A stretch of 64,000 nt of DNA from Pseudomonas sp. ANT_H4 (GTDB lineage: Bacteria > Pseudomonadota > Gammaproteobacteria > Pseudomonadales > Pseudomonadaceae). The number at the start of each line of letters is the position of its first letter. The first letter of the stretch is position 1. This document shows positions 44,078 through 54,326 of the stretch, piece by piece. The notes below the pieces were generated by a model, which saw nothing but the letters and a program-made list of their open reading frames with translations, had not been told where the DNA came from and did not search any database. Location: positions 97,274-161,273 of the forward strand of contig NZ_VOBG01000012.1 of the NCBI RefSeq assembly GCF_008369295.1, in the 5' to 3' direction. Position numbers and translations under genes: made by a program.

Positions 44078-45136
44078 TCAGACCTCCATAACCCGATGCA
44101 AAGCCGCGCCCACACGGGACGGACCAGGGAAGTACGCCCACTCTTGCGCGTGGGGATACGGGGTATCCCAACCGGTGACGCGCTCGATAGGCGCTTCCAG
44201 GTAGTGGAAGCAATGTTCCTGAACCAGCGCCACCAATTCAGCGCCGAAACCGCAGGTGCGGGTGGCTTCGTGGACAATCACGCAACGACGGGTTTTCTTC
44301 ACCGAGTTGACGATGGTTTCCAGGTCCAGCGGCCACAGGCTTCGCAGGTCGATGACTTCGGCATCAATGCCGCTTTCTTCAGCAGCCACTTGCGACACAT
44401 ACACCGTGGTGCCGTAGGTCAGGATGGTTACCTCCGAGCCCGGACGAGTGATGGCGGCGACGTCCAGCGGCACGGTGTAGTAACCATCCGGGACTTGCGC
44501 GGCGGGGTGTTTCGACCACGGGGTTACCGGGCGGTCGTGGTGGCCGTCGAACGGGCCGTTGTACAGGCGCTTGGGTTCGAGAAAGATCACCGGGTCATCG
44601 TTTTCGATGGAGGCGATCAGCAGGCCCTTGGCGTCGTAAGGGTTGGATGGCATCACCGTGCGCAGGCCGCAGACCTGGGTGAACACCGCTTCAATACTCT
44701 GGCTGTGGGTCTGGCCGCCGTAGATGCCGCCGCCGCAAGGCATGCGCAGGGTCATCGGTGCGGTGAACTGGCCGGCCGAGCGATAACGCAGGCGCGCCGC
44801 TTCGGAAATGATCTGGTCGGAAGCCGGGTAGACGTAGTCGGCGAACTGGATTTCCGCTACCGGGCGCAGGCCATAGGCACCCATGCCCACAGCGACACCG
44901 ACGATGCCGCTTTCCGAGATCGGCGCGTCGAACACCCGCGAGGTGCCGTACTTGTTTTGCAGGCCTTCAGTGCAACGGAACACGCCGCCGAAATAGCCGA
45001 CGTCCTGGCCGAACACCACGACATTGTCGTCACGCTCAAGCATCACATCCATGGCCGAGCGCAGGGCCTGGATCATGGTCATGGTGGTGGTGGTCATGGC
45101 GGTTTCCAGCTCGATAGTGTTGTTGTGATCGTTCAT
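44078..45136 (-). CDS. bkdA2: Branched-chain alpha-keto-acid dehydrogenase E1 beta
   Basis: A 352-residue subunit with the transketolase-like pyrimidine-binding region MTMIQALRSAMDVMLERDDNVVVFGQDVGYFGGVFRCTEGL, and SEAARLRYRSAGQFTAPMTLRMPCGGG, then a C-terminal transketolase domain. It forms the E1 heterotetramer with bkdA1, whose stop is 1 bp upstream of its ATG. Such tight spacing is normal for this operon. Confidence 0.96.
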   Translation of the reverse strand: MNDHNNTIELETAMTTTTMTMIQALRSAMDVMLERDDNVVVFGQDVGYFGGVFRCTEGLQNKYGTSRVFDAPISESGIVGVAVGMGAYGLRPVAEIQFADYVYPASDQIISEAARLRYRSAGQFTAPMTLRMPCGGGIYGGQTHSQSIEAVFTQVCGLRTVMPSNPYDAKGLLIASIENDDPVIFLEPKRLYNGPFDGHHDRPVTPWSKHPAAQVPDGYYTVPLDVAAITRPGSEVTILTYGTTVYVSQVAAEESGIDAEVIDLRSLWPLDLETIVNSVKKTRRCVIVHEATRTCGFGAELVALVQEHCFHYLEAPIERVTGWDTPYPHAQEWAYFPGPSRVGAALHRVMEV

Positions 45137-45137
45137 G

Positions 45138-46569
<1,432 letters not shown>

Positions 46570-47061
46570 ATGCGTAAGCTGGACCGTATCGATATCGGGA
46601 TTCTCAACAGCCTCCAGGAGAACGCCCGCATCACCAACGCCGACCTTGCCCGCTCGGTCAACCTGTCACCCACGCCGTGCTTTAACCGGGTCAAGGCCAT
46701 GGAAGAGCTGGGGCTTATTCGCGACCAGGTGACGCTGCTGGACGCCGATTTGCTGGGGCTGCACGTCAATGTGTTCATCCATGTCAGCCTGGAAAAGCAG
46801 AACGAGGAGGCGTTGCAGCAGTTCGAAGGGGCGATTTCTGATCGGCCGGAGGTGATGGAGTGCTATTTGATGGCCGGCGATCCCGACTATTTGATTCGGG
46901 TATTGGTGCCGACCATCCAGTCGTTGGAGCGCTTCATGATGGACTTTCTGACCAAGGTGCCCGGCGTGGCGAATATCCGCTCCAGCTTCGCGCTCAAGCA
47001 GGTGCGCTACAAGACGGCGCTGCCGTTGCCGCCAGATGGCCTGATGTTGAGCAAGCCGTAA
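46570..47061 (+). CDS. bkdR: Lrp-family activator of the bkd operon
   Basis: A 163-residue Lrp/AsnC protein. It has the helix-turn-helix [47 protein letters not shown] and a RAM domain ([29 protein letters not shown]). BkdR responds to branched-chain amino acids and activates bkdA1A2B-lpdV. Divergent placement beside bkdA1 supports the name. The codon after the start and the family length fit the ATG at 46570. Confidence 0.95.
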   Translation: MRKLDRIDIGILNSLQENARITNADLARSVNLSPTPCFNRVKAMEELGLIRDQVTLLDADLLGLHVNVFIHVSLEKQNEEALQQFEGAISDRPEVMECYLMAGDPDYLIRVLVPTIQSLERFMMDFLTKVPGVANIRSSFALKQVRYKTALPLPPDGLMLSKP

Positions 47062-47534
47062 GCGCCAGCCTTGACCAGCGACGGGGGGGCGTCGTCGCTG
47101 CGTTATAAGGTGAAGTTTCCCTCCAGTCTATTCGTTTAGATGGCAACAAGTGCGGATGACCCCCGATACGCTCTATCACTGTCGATACTTTACATTATAA
47201 GATCGGTTTTCCCTGCGCTCGCTGGTGCACCTGCTAAACTCCAGCTTTAAGCAAGAATTTATAGTCATGGCGCGTCAAGATTTAGTCTGCCGTGCGCTTT
47301 ATGATTTCGCTGGTCAACTTGCATTGCGCCCTCTTATTAAATAAAGCTCCATATTGAGCACTTTCAATAGTGTGTCAGGTGGTGTTTTGGTTGTACGCTC
47401 ACACGGTATTTTTGGCTTTAACAAAAATAACCGCTTAGCGTTACGTTTTTTTCACTCGCCTCTAAATAAAGTGATATCTGACAGCTTCTGCACAGGGCGC
47501 AAGGTCCGCAGAGCTAAGGAAATCGGGAGTTGTT
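47062..47534. other. 473-bp intergenic region between bkdR and the chemoreceptor
   Basis: It holds a hairpin just after bkdR (CAGCGACG/CGTCGCTG around a G run, about 47073-47100, probable terminator without a T tract) and a low-G+C stretch that should contain the chemoreceptor promoter. A 94-codon frame at 47354-47638 runs into the chemoreceptor gene out of frame and has no motif. No RNA gene was recognised. Confidence 0.6.
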
Positions 47535-49160
47535 ATGTCAATGCGATTGATAAGGCTGAACTTGCGCACCACTTTGTGTTTTGGCGTTGTCTGTCTTTTG
47601 CTATTGATACAAGGGGGCCTGACGCTGGTAAAAGCTGACAAGATTTATGCCTCGACGGTCGCGATTGAAACTAATTGGCTTCCCAGTATTAGCCAGGCAG
47701 GAAAAATAGAAAGCGCATTACTAAACCTTCGGCTGGAGCTGCGTCGATTTGCGATGGAAAACAATAGGTTGAGTGGGGACTCCACTGACGCGATCAAGGA
47801 TGCGAGGAACGTATTGGTTGACGTGACAGAGAAGTACTCAAAATTTGTTTCAAGTCCGCAGGAGAAAAACAAGTACGAAGACATAGTGAAAGGCGTCCAG
47901 AGTTATAACCTCAAGGTTGATGAGCTGGTGACCATGGATGCATCTCGTTCGATAAATGATATCAACGTGTTTATCCGCGACCAGGCCAGTCCCGTGGCGT
48001 TAAAACTTCAATCGTGGATCGGTGAACTGGTGGCTATAAACCAAAACGGTGCGCAAATCGCCGTGGGTACGGCCTCCGATGAGTTTGATGCCGCCCGCCT
48101 GCTTACCATTGTGCTGATGGTGGTCTCGGTCTTGTTGACGGTCGTGGTGGCGCACCTGTTCACCAAAAGCATTATCACGCCGGTCAAGGAGTTATTGGCG
48201 GCGACGGCCAAGATTGCCCAAGGCGACCTGCGTGTCGCCATTAATATCAGTGGCAAGGACGAGTTGACGGATCTGCAGCAGTCTACGGCGGCCATGCAAA
48301 TGAACCTGAAAAGCACCTTGCAGCATATCTCCGAAGCTTCGGGGCAACTGGCCTCGGCGGCGGAGGAGATGAGTTCGATCACCAAAGAGTCAAGTGCAGG
48401 CATTGAGCGACAAAGTATGGAAACTGATCAGGCCGCTACGGCAGTCAATGAGATGACTGCGGCGGTAGAGGAAGTGGCCAGAAATGCTGTCTCGGCTTCC
48501 CAATCGACTCAAGACTCCCAGCGCTCGGCAAAAGTGGGTCAGAACCGTGTTGCCCAGACCATTGCCTCGATTGAAAAGTTGAGCGCAACGGTTCAGCAAA
48601 CCGGGCTGGAAGTCGAAGGGCTCGCCAAGCAGGCCCAGGATATCGCCAAGGTGGTCGAGGTTATCCGTTCCATTGCCGAACAAACCAACTTGCTTGCCTT
48701 GAATGCGGCGATCGAGGCGGCCAGGGCCGGAGAGCAGGGGCGCGGCTTTGCTGTCGTGGCCGACGAAGTCAGGGCGCTGGCCCACAGAACGCAAACCTCT
48801 ACCCACGAAATTGAACAGATGATTGCGAAAATCCAGAGCTGCTCCAGTGAGGCGGTGTTGTCCATGGAGTTGAACCGCAGTGAAGCCGTGGACTCGTTAA
48901 AGATCGCCCATGAAGCAGGCGCCGCCATTACCCAAATCACCCAAGCCATCTCTGATATCAATGAAAGAAATCTGCTGATTGCGACCGCATCGGAGGAGCA
49001 GGCCCATGTGGCTCGTTCCGTTGATCAGAACCTCATCAGCATCAGGGATCTTTCTATTCAGAGCTCTTCTGCCGCCGGTCAGACATCCATTGCCAGCAAT
49101 GAACTGTCCAAGCTTGCGGTGGATCTTAAGCAGATCGTTTCAAAGTTTTCCGTGAGTTAG
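47535..49160 (+). CDS. Methyl-accepting chemotaxis protein with four-helix-bundle-type sensor
   Basis: A 541-residue membrane chemoreceptor. Transmembrane helix 1 is at about residues 13-31, a helical periplasmic ligand domain of about 155 residues follows ([25 protein letters not shown]), transmembrane helix 2 is at about 189-209, HAMP at about 210-262, then a long signalling coiled coil. The signalling tip is [42 protein letters not shown] (about 378-419). No C-terminal methyltransferase-docking pentapeptide is present. The ligand domain looks like 4HB_MCP/TarH; its ligand is unknown. An HD-GYP gene follows after 18 bp. Confidence 0.93.
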   Translation: MSMRLIRLNLRTTLCFGVVCLLLLIQGGLTLVKADKIYASTVAIETNWLPSISQAGKIESALLNLRLELRRFAMENNRLSGDSTDAIKDARNVLVDVTEKYSKFVSSPQEKNKYEDIVKGVQSYNLKVDELVTMDASRSINDINVFIRDQASPVALKLQSWIGELVAINQNGAQIAVGTASDEFDAARLLTIVLMVVSVLLTVVVAHLFTKSIITPVKELLAATAKIAQGDLRVAINISGKDELTDLQQSTAAMQMNLKSTLQHISEASGQLASAAEEMSSITKESSAGIERQSMETDQAATAVNEMTAAVEEVARNAVSASQSTQDSQRSAKVGQNRVAQTIASIEKLSATVQQTGLEVEGLAKQAQDIAKVVEVIRSIAEQTNLLALNAAIEAARAGEQGRGFAVVADEVRALAHRTQTSTHEIEQMIAKIQSCSSEAVLSMELNRSEAVDSLKIAHEAGAAITQITQAISDINERNLLIATASEEQAHVARSVDQNLISIRDLSIQSSSAAGQTSIASNELSKLAVDLKQIVSKFSVS

Positions 49161-49178
49161 TTGATTGGGGTATGACGT

Positions 49179-50390
49179 ATGTTGAAATGCATTCCTGCGT
49201 CGCAGGTGACTCTGGGTATGCACATCCATAAGCTTGATGGTTCATGGATCGATCATGCTTTTTGGAAGAGCAGTTTTTTGCTCAACCGCAATGAAGATTT
49301 ACAGCGCTTGTTGGCATCACAGGTCCAGGGTGTCTGGATTGACACCGAGAAAGGTTGCGACCTGAAACCGCAGGGCCTACAGGCCGTACATAAACCACCT
49401 GCCTTGAAACGCCCGGTGGCTTCCCCCCATATGGAAATGAAGGCTGAGGTGGCGCGCGCGGTCAAGGTGTGCGCTGTCGCCAAAGGCGCGGTCATCGAGA
49501 TGTTCAGTGATTTGCGCATGGGCAGGGCGGTTGAGTTAACCCGAGTGGCCAGCCTGGTCGAGGAAATATCCCAGTCGGTGCTACGCCATCCCCATGCATT
49601 GATTAGCCTGGCCCGTTTGAAAAAGTCTGATGAATACACCTACATGCATTCGGTTGCCGTCAGTGGATTGATGATCGCGCTGGCCCGGCAATTGAGCCTC
49701 TCGCCTGCGCTGGTCCAGGAGGCGGGCCTGGCGGGCTTGTTCCATGATGTCGGGAAAATGGCCATCCCGGAGTGCATTTTGAACAAGGCTGGGGCGCTGA
49801 CTGAGGCGGAGTTCGACATCATGCGCAGTCACCCGGTGGAGGGCGCGAAAATGTTGCGCAACTGCCCGCATATCAGTGCATTGGTGCTGGATGTCTGTCT
49901 GCATCACCACGAGAAATGCAACGGCAGCGGCTATCCCCACGGCCTCGTCCAGGATCAGATCAGCCTGTTTGCGCAGATGGGCGCTGTGTGTGATGTCTAC
50001 GATGCGATCACTTCAGAGCGTCCCTACAAGCGCGGCTGGGGGCCGGCCGACGCGATTCAGAAAATGGCTGAGTGGAAAGGCCATTTTGACGAGAGGGTGT
50101 TCCAGGCGTTTGTTCGGTGTGTGGGGATCTACCCCGTTGGTGCTCTGGTCCGCCTGGAGAGTGGTCGTATTGGCGTGGTAATAGAGCAAAACCCCAAGTC
50201 CTTGCTCACGCCGGTGGTCAACGTGTTTTTTTCGGCGCGCTCTCGCTTGCCGATTGTTCAGGCGGTGGTGAATCTAGCCGAACAGCGCGACAAGATCATC
50301 GGCCGGGAGTCCGCTGAGGAGTGGGGATTCAAACATGTCGACGAGTTGTGGTCGGGGCTCGCCCAGCCTAAGACATCCTATTTTGGCTAG
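49179..50390 (+). CDS. HD-GYP domain cyclic-di-GMP phosphodiesterase
   Basis: A 403-residue protein. The N-terminal part resembles DUF3391 (VTLGMHIHKLDGSWIDHAFWKSSFLLNRNEDLQRLLASQVQGVWIDTEKG) and the C-terminal HD-GYP domain has HDVGK at residues 189-193, SHPVEGAKML, and HHEKCNGSGYP at about 243-253. All metal ligands seem present, so it should hydrolyse c-di-GMP in the cytosol. Its 18-bp spacing from the chemoreceptor gene suggests an operon joining chemotaxis and c-di-GMP breakdown. Confidence 0.92.
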   Translation: MLKCIPASQVTLGMHIHKLDGSWIDHAFWKSSFLLNRNEDLQRLLASQVQGVWIDTEKGCDLKPQGLQAVHKPPALKRPVASPHMEMKAEVARAVKVCAVAKGAVIEMFSDLRMGRAVELTRVASLVEEISQSVLRHPHALISLARLKKSDEYTYMHSVAVSGLMIALARQLSLSPALVQEAGLAGLFHDVGKMAIPECILNKAGALTEAEFDIMRSHPVEGAKMLRNCPHISALVLDVCLHHHEKCNGSGYPHGLVQDQISLFAQMGAVCDVYDAITSERPYKRGWGPADAIQKMAEWKGHFDERVFQAFVRCVGIYPVGALVRLESGRIGVVIEQNPKSLLTPVVNVFFSARSRLPIVQAVVNLAEQRDKIIGRESAEEWGFKHVDELWSGLAQPKTSYFG

Positions 50391-50405
50391 GCCTTATGCG
50401 CCGCC

Positions 50406-51269
50406 TTAAAGCTGATTCAACGGGATCTTCAAATACACCACCCCATTCTCCTCCGCTGGCGGCATATTTCCCGCCCGCACATTGACCTGAATCGCCGGCA
50501 GCAACAGCGTCGGCATACCCAGGCCCGCATCACGCTGGGTACGCATTGTCACAAACGCCGCCTCATCCACCCCGTCATGCACATGAATATTCCCGGCCCG
50601 CTGCTCGGCAATCGTCGTCAGGCATTTAGCGGCCCTGCCTTCGGGCGGGTAGTCGTGGCAGACATATAGACGCGTTTGCGGCGCGAAGGCCAGCAACTTG
50701 CGCATCGAGGCGTAGAGCTGGCGTGCGTCGCCGCCGGGAAAGTCACAGCGCGCCGTGCCGACATCGGGCATGAACAGCGTGTCGCCCACCAGGATCAATT
50801 GATCGTCGATCAGGTAGGCCATGTCCGCCGGCGTATGCCCTGGCACATGCAGGGCAAGGGCCTTGAGGTTGCCAATGTGGAACACCTCATCCGGGGCGAA
50901 CAGATGATCGAATTGCGAACCGTCGACACGGAACTCCGGTTCCAGGTTGAACAGGTTCTTGAATACGCCCTGTACCTTGGTGATGGACTTGCCGATGGCG
51001 ATCTTGCCCCCCAGTTGTCGGCGCAGATAGGGTGCGGCGGACAGGTGATCGGCGTGGGCGTGGGTCTCCAGCAGCCATTGCACCTGCAAGCGGTGCTCGC
51101 CCACGAAGGCAATCACCTGGTCGGCCTGGGCCGTGCCGGTGCGCCCCGAGGCTGGGTCATAGTTGAGCACCGAGTCGACGATGGCGCACTGGCCACCGTC
51201 TTGTCCATAGACGACATAGGTGTAGGTCGACGATGCCTCGTCCAGAAAGGATTGAATCAACGCTGACAT
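50406..51269 (-). CDS. Metallo-beta-lactamase-fold hydrolase (Blh/persulfide-dioxygenase-like)
   Basis: A 287-residue MBL-fold enzyme with the metal motif THAHADHLSAAPYLR, a second His in LHVPGHTPADMAYLI, and DTLFMPDVGTARCDFPGGDARQLYASMRKLLAF. This pattern is that of the ETHE1/Blh persulfide dioxygenases that oxidise glutathione persulfide. A sulfide:quinone-oxidoreductase remnant and a TauE/SafE exporter on the other strand fit a sulfide-detoxification cluster. The frame is open to 51473, but the extra 68 residues are not domain-like, so MSALIQSF at 51269 was chosen. Confidence 0.87.
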   Translation of the reverse strand: MSALIQSFLDEASSTYTYVVYGQDGGQCAIVDSVLNYDPASGRTGTAQADQVIAFVGEHRLQVQWLLETHAHADHLSAAPYLRRQLGGKIAIGKSITKVQGVFKNLFNLEPEFRVDGSQFDHLFAPDEVFHIGNLKALALHVPGHTPADMAYLIDDQLILVGDTLFMPDVGTARCDFPGGDARQLYASMRKLLAFAPQTRLYVCHDYPPEGRAAKCLTTIAEQRAGNIHVHDGVDEAAFVTMRTQRDAGLGMPTLLLPAIQVNVRAGNMPPAEENGVVYLKIPLNQL

Positions 51270-51458
51270 AACGGTCGTCCTGAGTGGCTGGGGGCCGGGA
51301 AATCGCGGCTTACATTCATGGTGTTTTCCACATAACCTTGCGAGCTTAAGTGAATTAAAGGACTCGAGGCAAAGGATGGCATCGTGGTGGCAAACAGCAG
51401 GGCGTGATGCCATACGGCAACGACCCTTGCGTGCATTGACTAAAAAAGGCCAAAAACC

Positions 51459-51593
51459 ATGAACGACCAACACTGGGGACCGACCATCAGTGGCGATATC
51501 GTTGTCATCGGCGGCGGTTCCGCGGGTATCGGCTTGCTGGCCAGCCTGCTCAAGGGCCGCGAATGGCTGACCCGTTTGGCCAAGGTGGATTGA
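51459..51593 (+). pseudogene. Internally deleted sulfide:quinone-oxidoreductase-like gene remnant
   Basis: 44 codons from an ATG at 51459: MNDQHWGPTISGDIVVIGGG then SAGIGLLASLLK, which is the N-terminal FAD Rossmann start of an SQR-like NAD(P)/FAD oxidoreductase, directly followed by GREWLTRLAKVD and a stop, which looks like that protein's C-terminal tail. The middle ~370 residues are gone, in frame. The gene precedes the TauE/SafE exporter by 9 bp and is divergent from the persulfide-dioxygenase-like gene. The C-terminal assignment rests on my memory of related Pseudomonas proteins. Confidence 0.65.
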
Positions 51594-51602
51594 GAGAACC
51601 CT

Positions 51603-52409
51603 ATGCTACTGGCAAGTTTTTTTGGCGTGATCATGGGGTTGGTGATGGGCTTGACCGGCGCCGGCGGTGGAATTATCGGCGTCCCGGCCCTGGTGCTGGG
51701 GCTTGGCTTGACCATGACCCAAGCAGCGCCCGTGTCGTTGTTCGCCGTGGGCGCGGCTGCCGCTGTCGGGGCCATAGATGGTTTGCGCCATGGCCTGGTG
51801 CGCTACCGCGCGGCGCTGCTGATCGCCTTGCTGGGGGCGCTGTTTTCGCCGCTGGGGGTGTTCCTGGCCCATCAACTGTCGGACAAAATTCTGATGGGCC
51901 TGTTCAGCGCGCTGATGGTGCTGGTGGCCTGGCGCATGTTGCGGCGCGAGAAGGTCGAGGCGGGGCCCAGTGACCATGGCGCCGCTTCCTGGGGCCAGAA
52001 GAACTGCATGCTCAATCAACAGACCGGGCGCTTCTCCTGGACCGCCAAGTGTACCGCCACCCTGGCAGCCTTGGGCGCGGTGACCGGTGCCGTGTCGGGT
52101 TTGCTCGGTGTTGGCGGCGGGTTTCTGATTGTGCCGGCATTCAAGCAACTGACCGATGTGCAGATGCGCGGCATTGTCGCCACGTCGTTGATGGTGATCA
52201 GCCTGATTTCCCTGATCGGCGTGGTCGGCGCGTTTCATGCCGGTGTCACCATCGACTCCGTGGGCTGGGTGTTTATCGTCTCCAGCATCGTCGGGATGAT
52301 TGTGGGGCGGCGCCTTTGTTCGCTGATTCAGGCCAGAACCCTGCAAGTGGGTTTCGCCAGCCTATGCTTTTTGGTTGCCGTCGGCATGCTGTCCAGAGCC
52401 TTCATCTAA
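51603..52409 (+). CDS. Sulfite exporter TauE/SafE family permease
   Basis: A 268-residue membrane protein with about eight helices and the duplicated TauE/SafE repeat: GVIMGLVMGLTGAGGGIIGVPAL near the N-terminus and GAVTGAVSGLLGVGGGFLIVPAF at about residue 158. Members move sulfite, sulfoacetate or other small anions. Next to a persulfide-dioxygenase-like gene whose product yields sulfite, export of sulfite is a reasonable guess. GAGAACCCT precedes the ATG, 9 bp after the SQR-like remnant. Confidence 0.9.
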   Translation: MLLASFFGVIMGLVMGLTGAGGGIIGVPALVLGLGLTMTQAAPVSLFAVGAAAAVGAIDGLRHGLVRYRAALLIALLGALFSPLGVFLAHQLSDKILMGLFSALMVLVAWRMLRREKVEAGPSDHGAASWGQKNCMLNQQTGRFSWTAKCTATLAALGAVTGAVSGLLGVGGGFLIVPAFKQLTDVQMRGIVATSLMVISLISLIGVVGAFHAGVTIDSVGWVFIVSSIVGMIVGRRLCSLIQARTLQVGFASLCFLVAVGMLSRAFI

Positions 52410-52652
52410 CACCGCACATTCACTGCAGGAGCGAGGGTGACCTGGCCTAGCTCGTGCTGGCGAGAAACTTGAGGGCCCACGGTATATCAGTCGCCAGGAA
52501 TTGCTGATCCACTACGATCGCAGGCAAACCAGCACACACATTCTTAACTGCGCCCCCTCGGGCAATCGGTTTCCCTTTGATACCCGTCAAGGCATGTTGC
52601 GACGCTTTGCCTCATGCTCCTGGCCAGAATATTTTGGCTGATGGAGATCGCC
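52410..52652. other. Intergenic region upstream of the SLC13 permease
   Basis: 243 bp with a degenerate REP-like sequence near 52425-52465 (GCAGGAGCGAGGGTGACC...AGCTCGTGCTGGCG). No gene or clear promoter element was recognised. Confidence 0.5.
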
Positions 52653-54131
52653 ATGGGCGCCCCTGTAACACCTGCAGTCTCATACAAGCTGCCCATGGGC
52701 CTGGTCATCGCCGTGCTGGTGATGGTCGGCGTGCTGCTGTTGCCGCTGCCTGCCGACTTGCCGGTGGCCGGGCATCGGATGCTGGCGATCCTCGTGTTTG
52801 CGGTGGTGGTGTGGATCAGCGAAGCGGTGTCCTACGAGGCCAGTGCGATCATGATCACCTCGCTCATGGCTTTTCTGCTGGGCACCGCGCCGTCGATGCA
52901 GGACCCCACTCACCTGATCGGCTCCAGCTCGGCCATCGGCATGGCCCTGACCGGCTTTTCCAACCCGGCCCTGGCCCTGGTGGCCGGCGCGCTGTTTATC
53001 GCCGCTGCCATGACCCACACCGGTCTGGATCGGCGCATCGCCCTGGTGACCTTGACCCGCGTCGGCACCAGTACCCGAGGGATTCTGGTGGGGGCGATTG
53101 CCGTGACCATCCTGCTCAGCCTGGTGGTGCCCAGCGCCACCGCCCGCAGCGCCTGTGTGGTGCCGATCATGATGGGCGTGATCGCCGCCTTTGGTGTCGA
53201 CAAGCGTTCCAACATCGCCGCCGGGATCATGATCGTCGTCGCCCAGGGCACCAGCATCTGGAACGTTGGCATCCAAACCGCAGCCGCGCAAAACCTGCTG
53301 ACCGTCGGTTTCATGGACAAGATGCTCGGCCAGCGGGTGTCGTGGATCGACTGGCTGATCGCCGGTGCGCCGTGGGCCGTGATCATGTCGGCGGTGCTGC
53401 TGTTTCTGGTGTTGAAACTGCTGCCACCGGAAAGCGACAGCATTCCCGGCGGCAAGGAAGCGGTGGCGCAGTCCCTGGCGGACATCGGGCCTATGACCGG
53501 CCCGCAAAAACGTCTGCTGACGGTGTCGGTGCTGCTGTTGCTGGCCTGGGCCACGGAAGGGCGGCTACACAGTTTTGATACCACCTCGACCACCTACGTC
53601 GGGCTGGTGTTTTTGCTGCTGCCGGGAATCGGGGTGATGACCTGGAAAGATGTGCAGCCGCGCATCCCGTGGGGCACGGTGATTGTGTTTGGCGTGGGCA
53701 TCAGCCTCGGTACGGCGCTGCTGACTACCCATGCCGGGCAATGGTTGGGCGCGCAGGTGGTAGGGCATACCGGGCTTGATCAACTGGGACCGCTGGGGGT
53801 GTTTGCCATTCTTGGGGCGTTCTTGATCGTGATCCACCTGGGGTTTGCCAGTGCCACGGCGCTGACTTCGGCGTTGTTGCCGATCCTGATTGCGGTGTTG
53901 CAAACCCTGCCGGGAGATATCAACCGGTTGGGCATGACCATGCTACTGGGATTCGTCGTCAGCTATGGCTTCATCCTGCCGATCAACGCACCGCAGAATA
54001 TGGTGTGCCTGGGCACCGGGACCTTTACCGCCCGGCAGTTTGCCAAGGTTGGGTTGCTGGTGACCTTGATCGGTTACCTGTTGATGCTGGTGTTCGCCGC
54101 CACATGGTGGCGTTGGCTGGGCTGGATCTGA
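52653..54131 (+). CDS. SLC13/DASS family anion permease
   Basis: A 492-residue transporter of the divalent-anion:sodium symporter family. Landmarks are VWISEAVSYEASAIMITSLMAFLLG, SSAIGMALTGFSNPALALVAGALFIAAAM, LSLVVPSATARSACVVPIMMGVI (the first SNT-like motif), and the second-half mirror ASATALTSALLPILIAV with LPINAPQNMVCLGTG. GGAG lies 9 bp before the ATG at 52653; an in-frame ATG at 52641 and one at 52614 are less well placed. The substrate (dicarboxylate, sulfate or other) is unknown; no metabolic neighbour is linked to it. Confidence 0.88.
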   Translation: MGAPVTPAVSYKLPMGLVIAVLVMVGVLLLPLPADLPVAGHRMLAILVFAVVVWISEAVSYEASAIMITSLMAFLLGTAPSMQDPTHLIGSSSAIGMALTGFSNPALALVAGALFIAAAMTHTGLDRRIALVTLTRVGTSTRGILVGAIAVTILLSLVVPSATARSACVVPIMMGVIAAFGVDKRSNIAAGIMIVVAQGTSIWNVGIQTAAAQNLLTVGFMDKMLGQRVSWIDWLIAGAPWAVIMSAVLLFLVLKLLPPESDSIPGGKEAVAQSLADIGPMTGPQKRLLTVSVLLLLAWATEGRLHSFDTTSTTYVGLVFLLLPGIGVMTWKDVQPRIPWGTVIVFGVGISLGTALLTTHAGQWLGAQVVGHTGLDQLGPLGVFAILGAFLIVIHLGFASATALTSALLPILIAVLQTLPGDINRLGMTMLLGFVVSYGFILPINAPQNMVCLGTGTFTARQFAKVGLLVTLIGYLLMLVFAATWWRWLGWI

Positions 54132-54326
54132 AGCACAAGGAGCGTTGCCATGGCTGTCGCGCAGAACAGGCAGTAATGCCTGACCGTTGAGGTCAGCCAC
54201 GCAGAATGAGAATGCTACAAGGTTGACCTGCCTTCATGGCAAGATGAACCCTGCTCAGGTTTACGAGTCCCTTTGCAGAGGTTTTTACCGTGCGGCGCGT
54301 TGCGGCACGGTCATCAAGGTCACCGA

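Noticed and set aside
47354..47638. A 94-codon frame before the chemoreceptor
   Set aside because: It enters the chemoreceptor gene out of frame, has no ribosome site and a random-looking translation.
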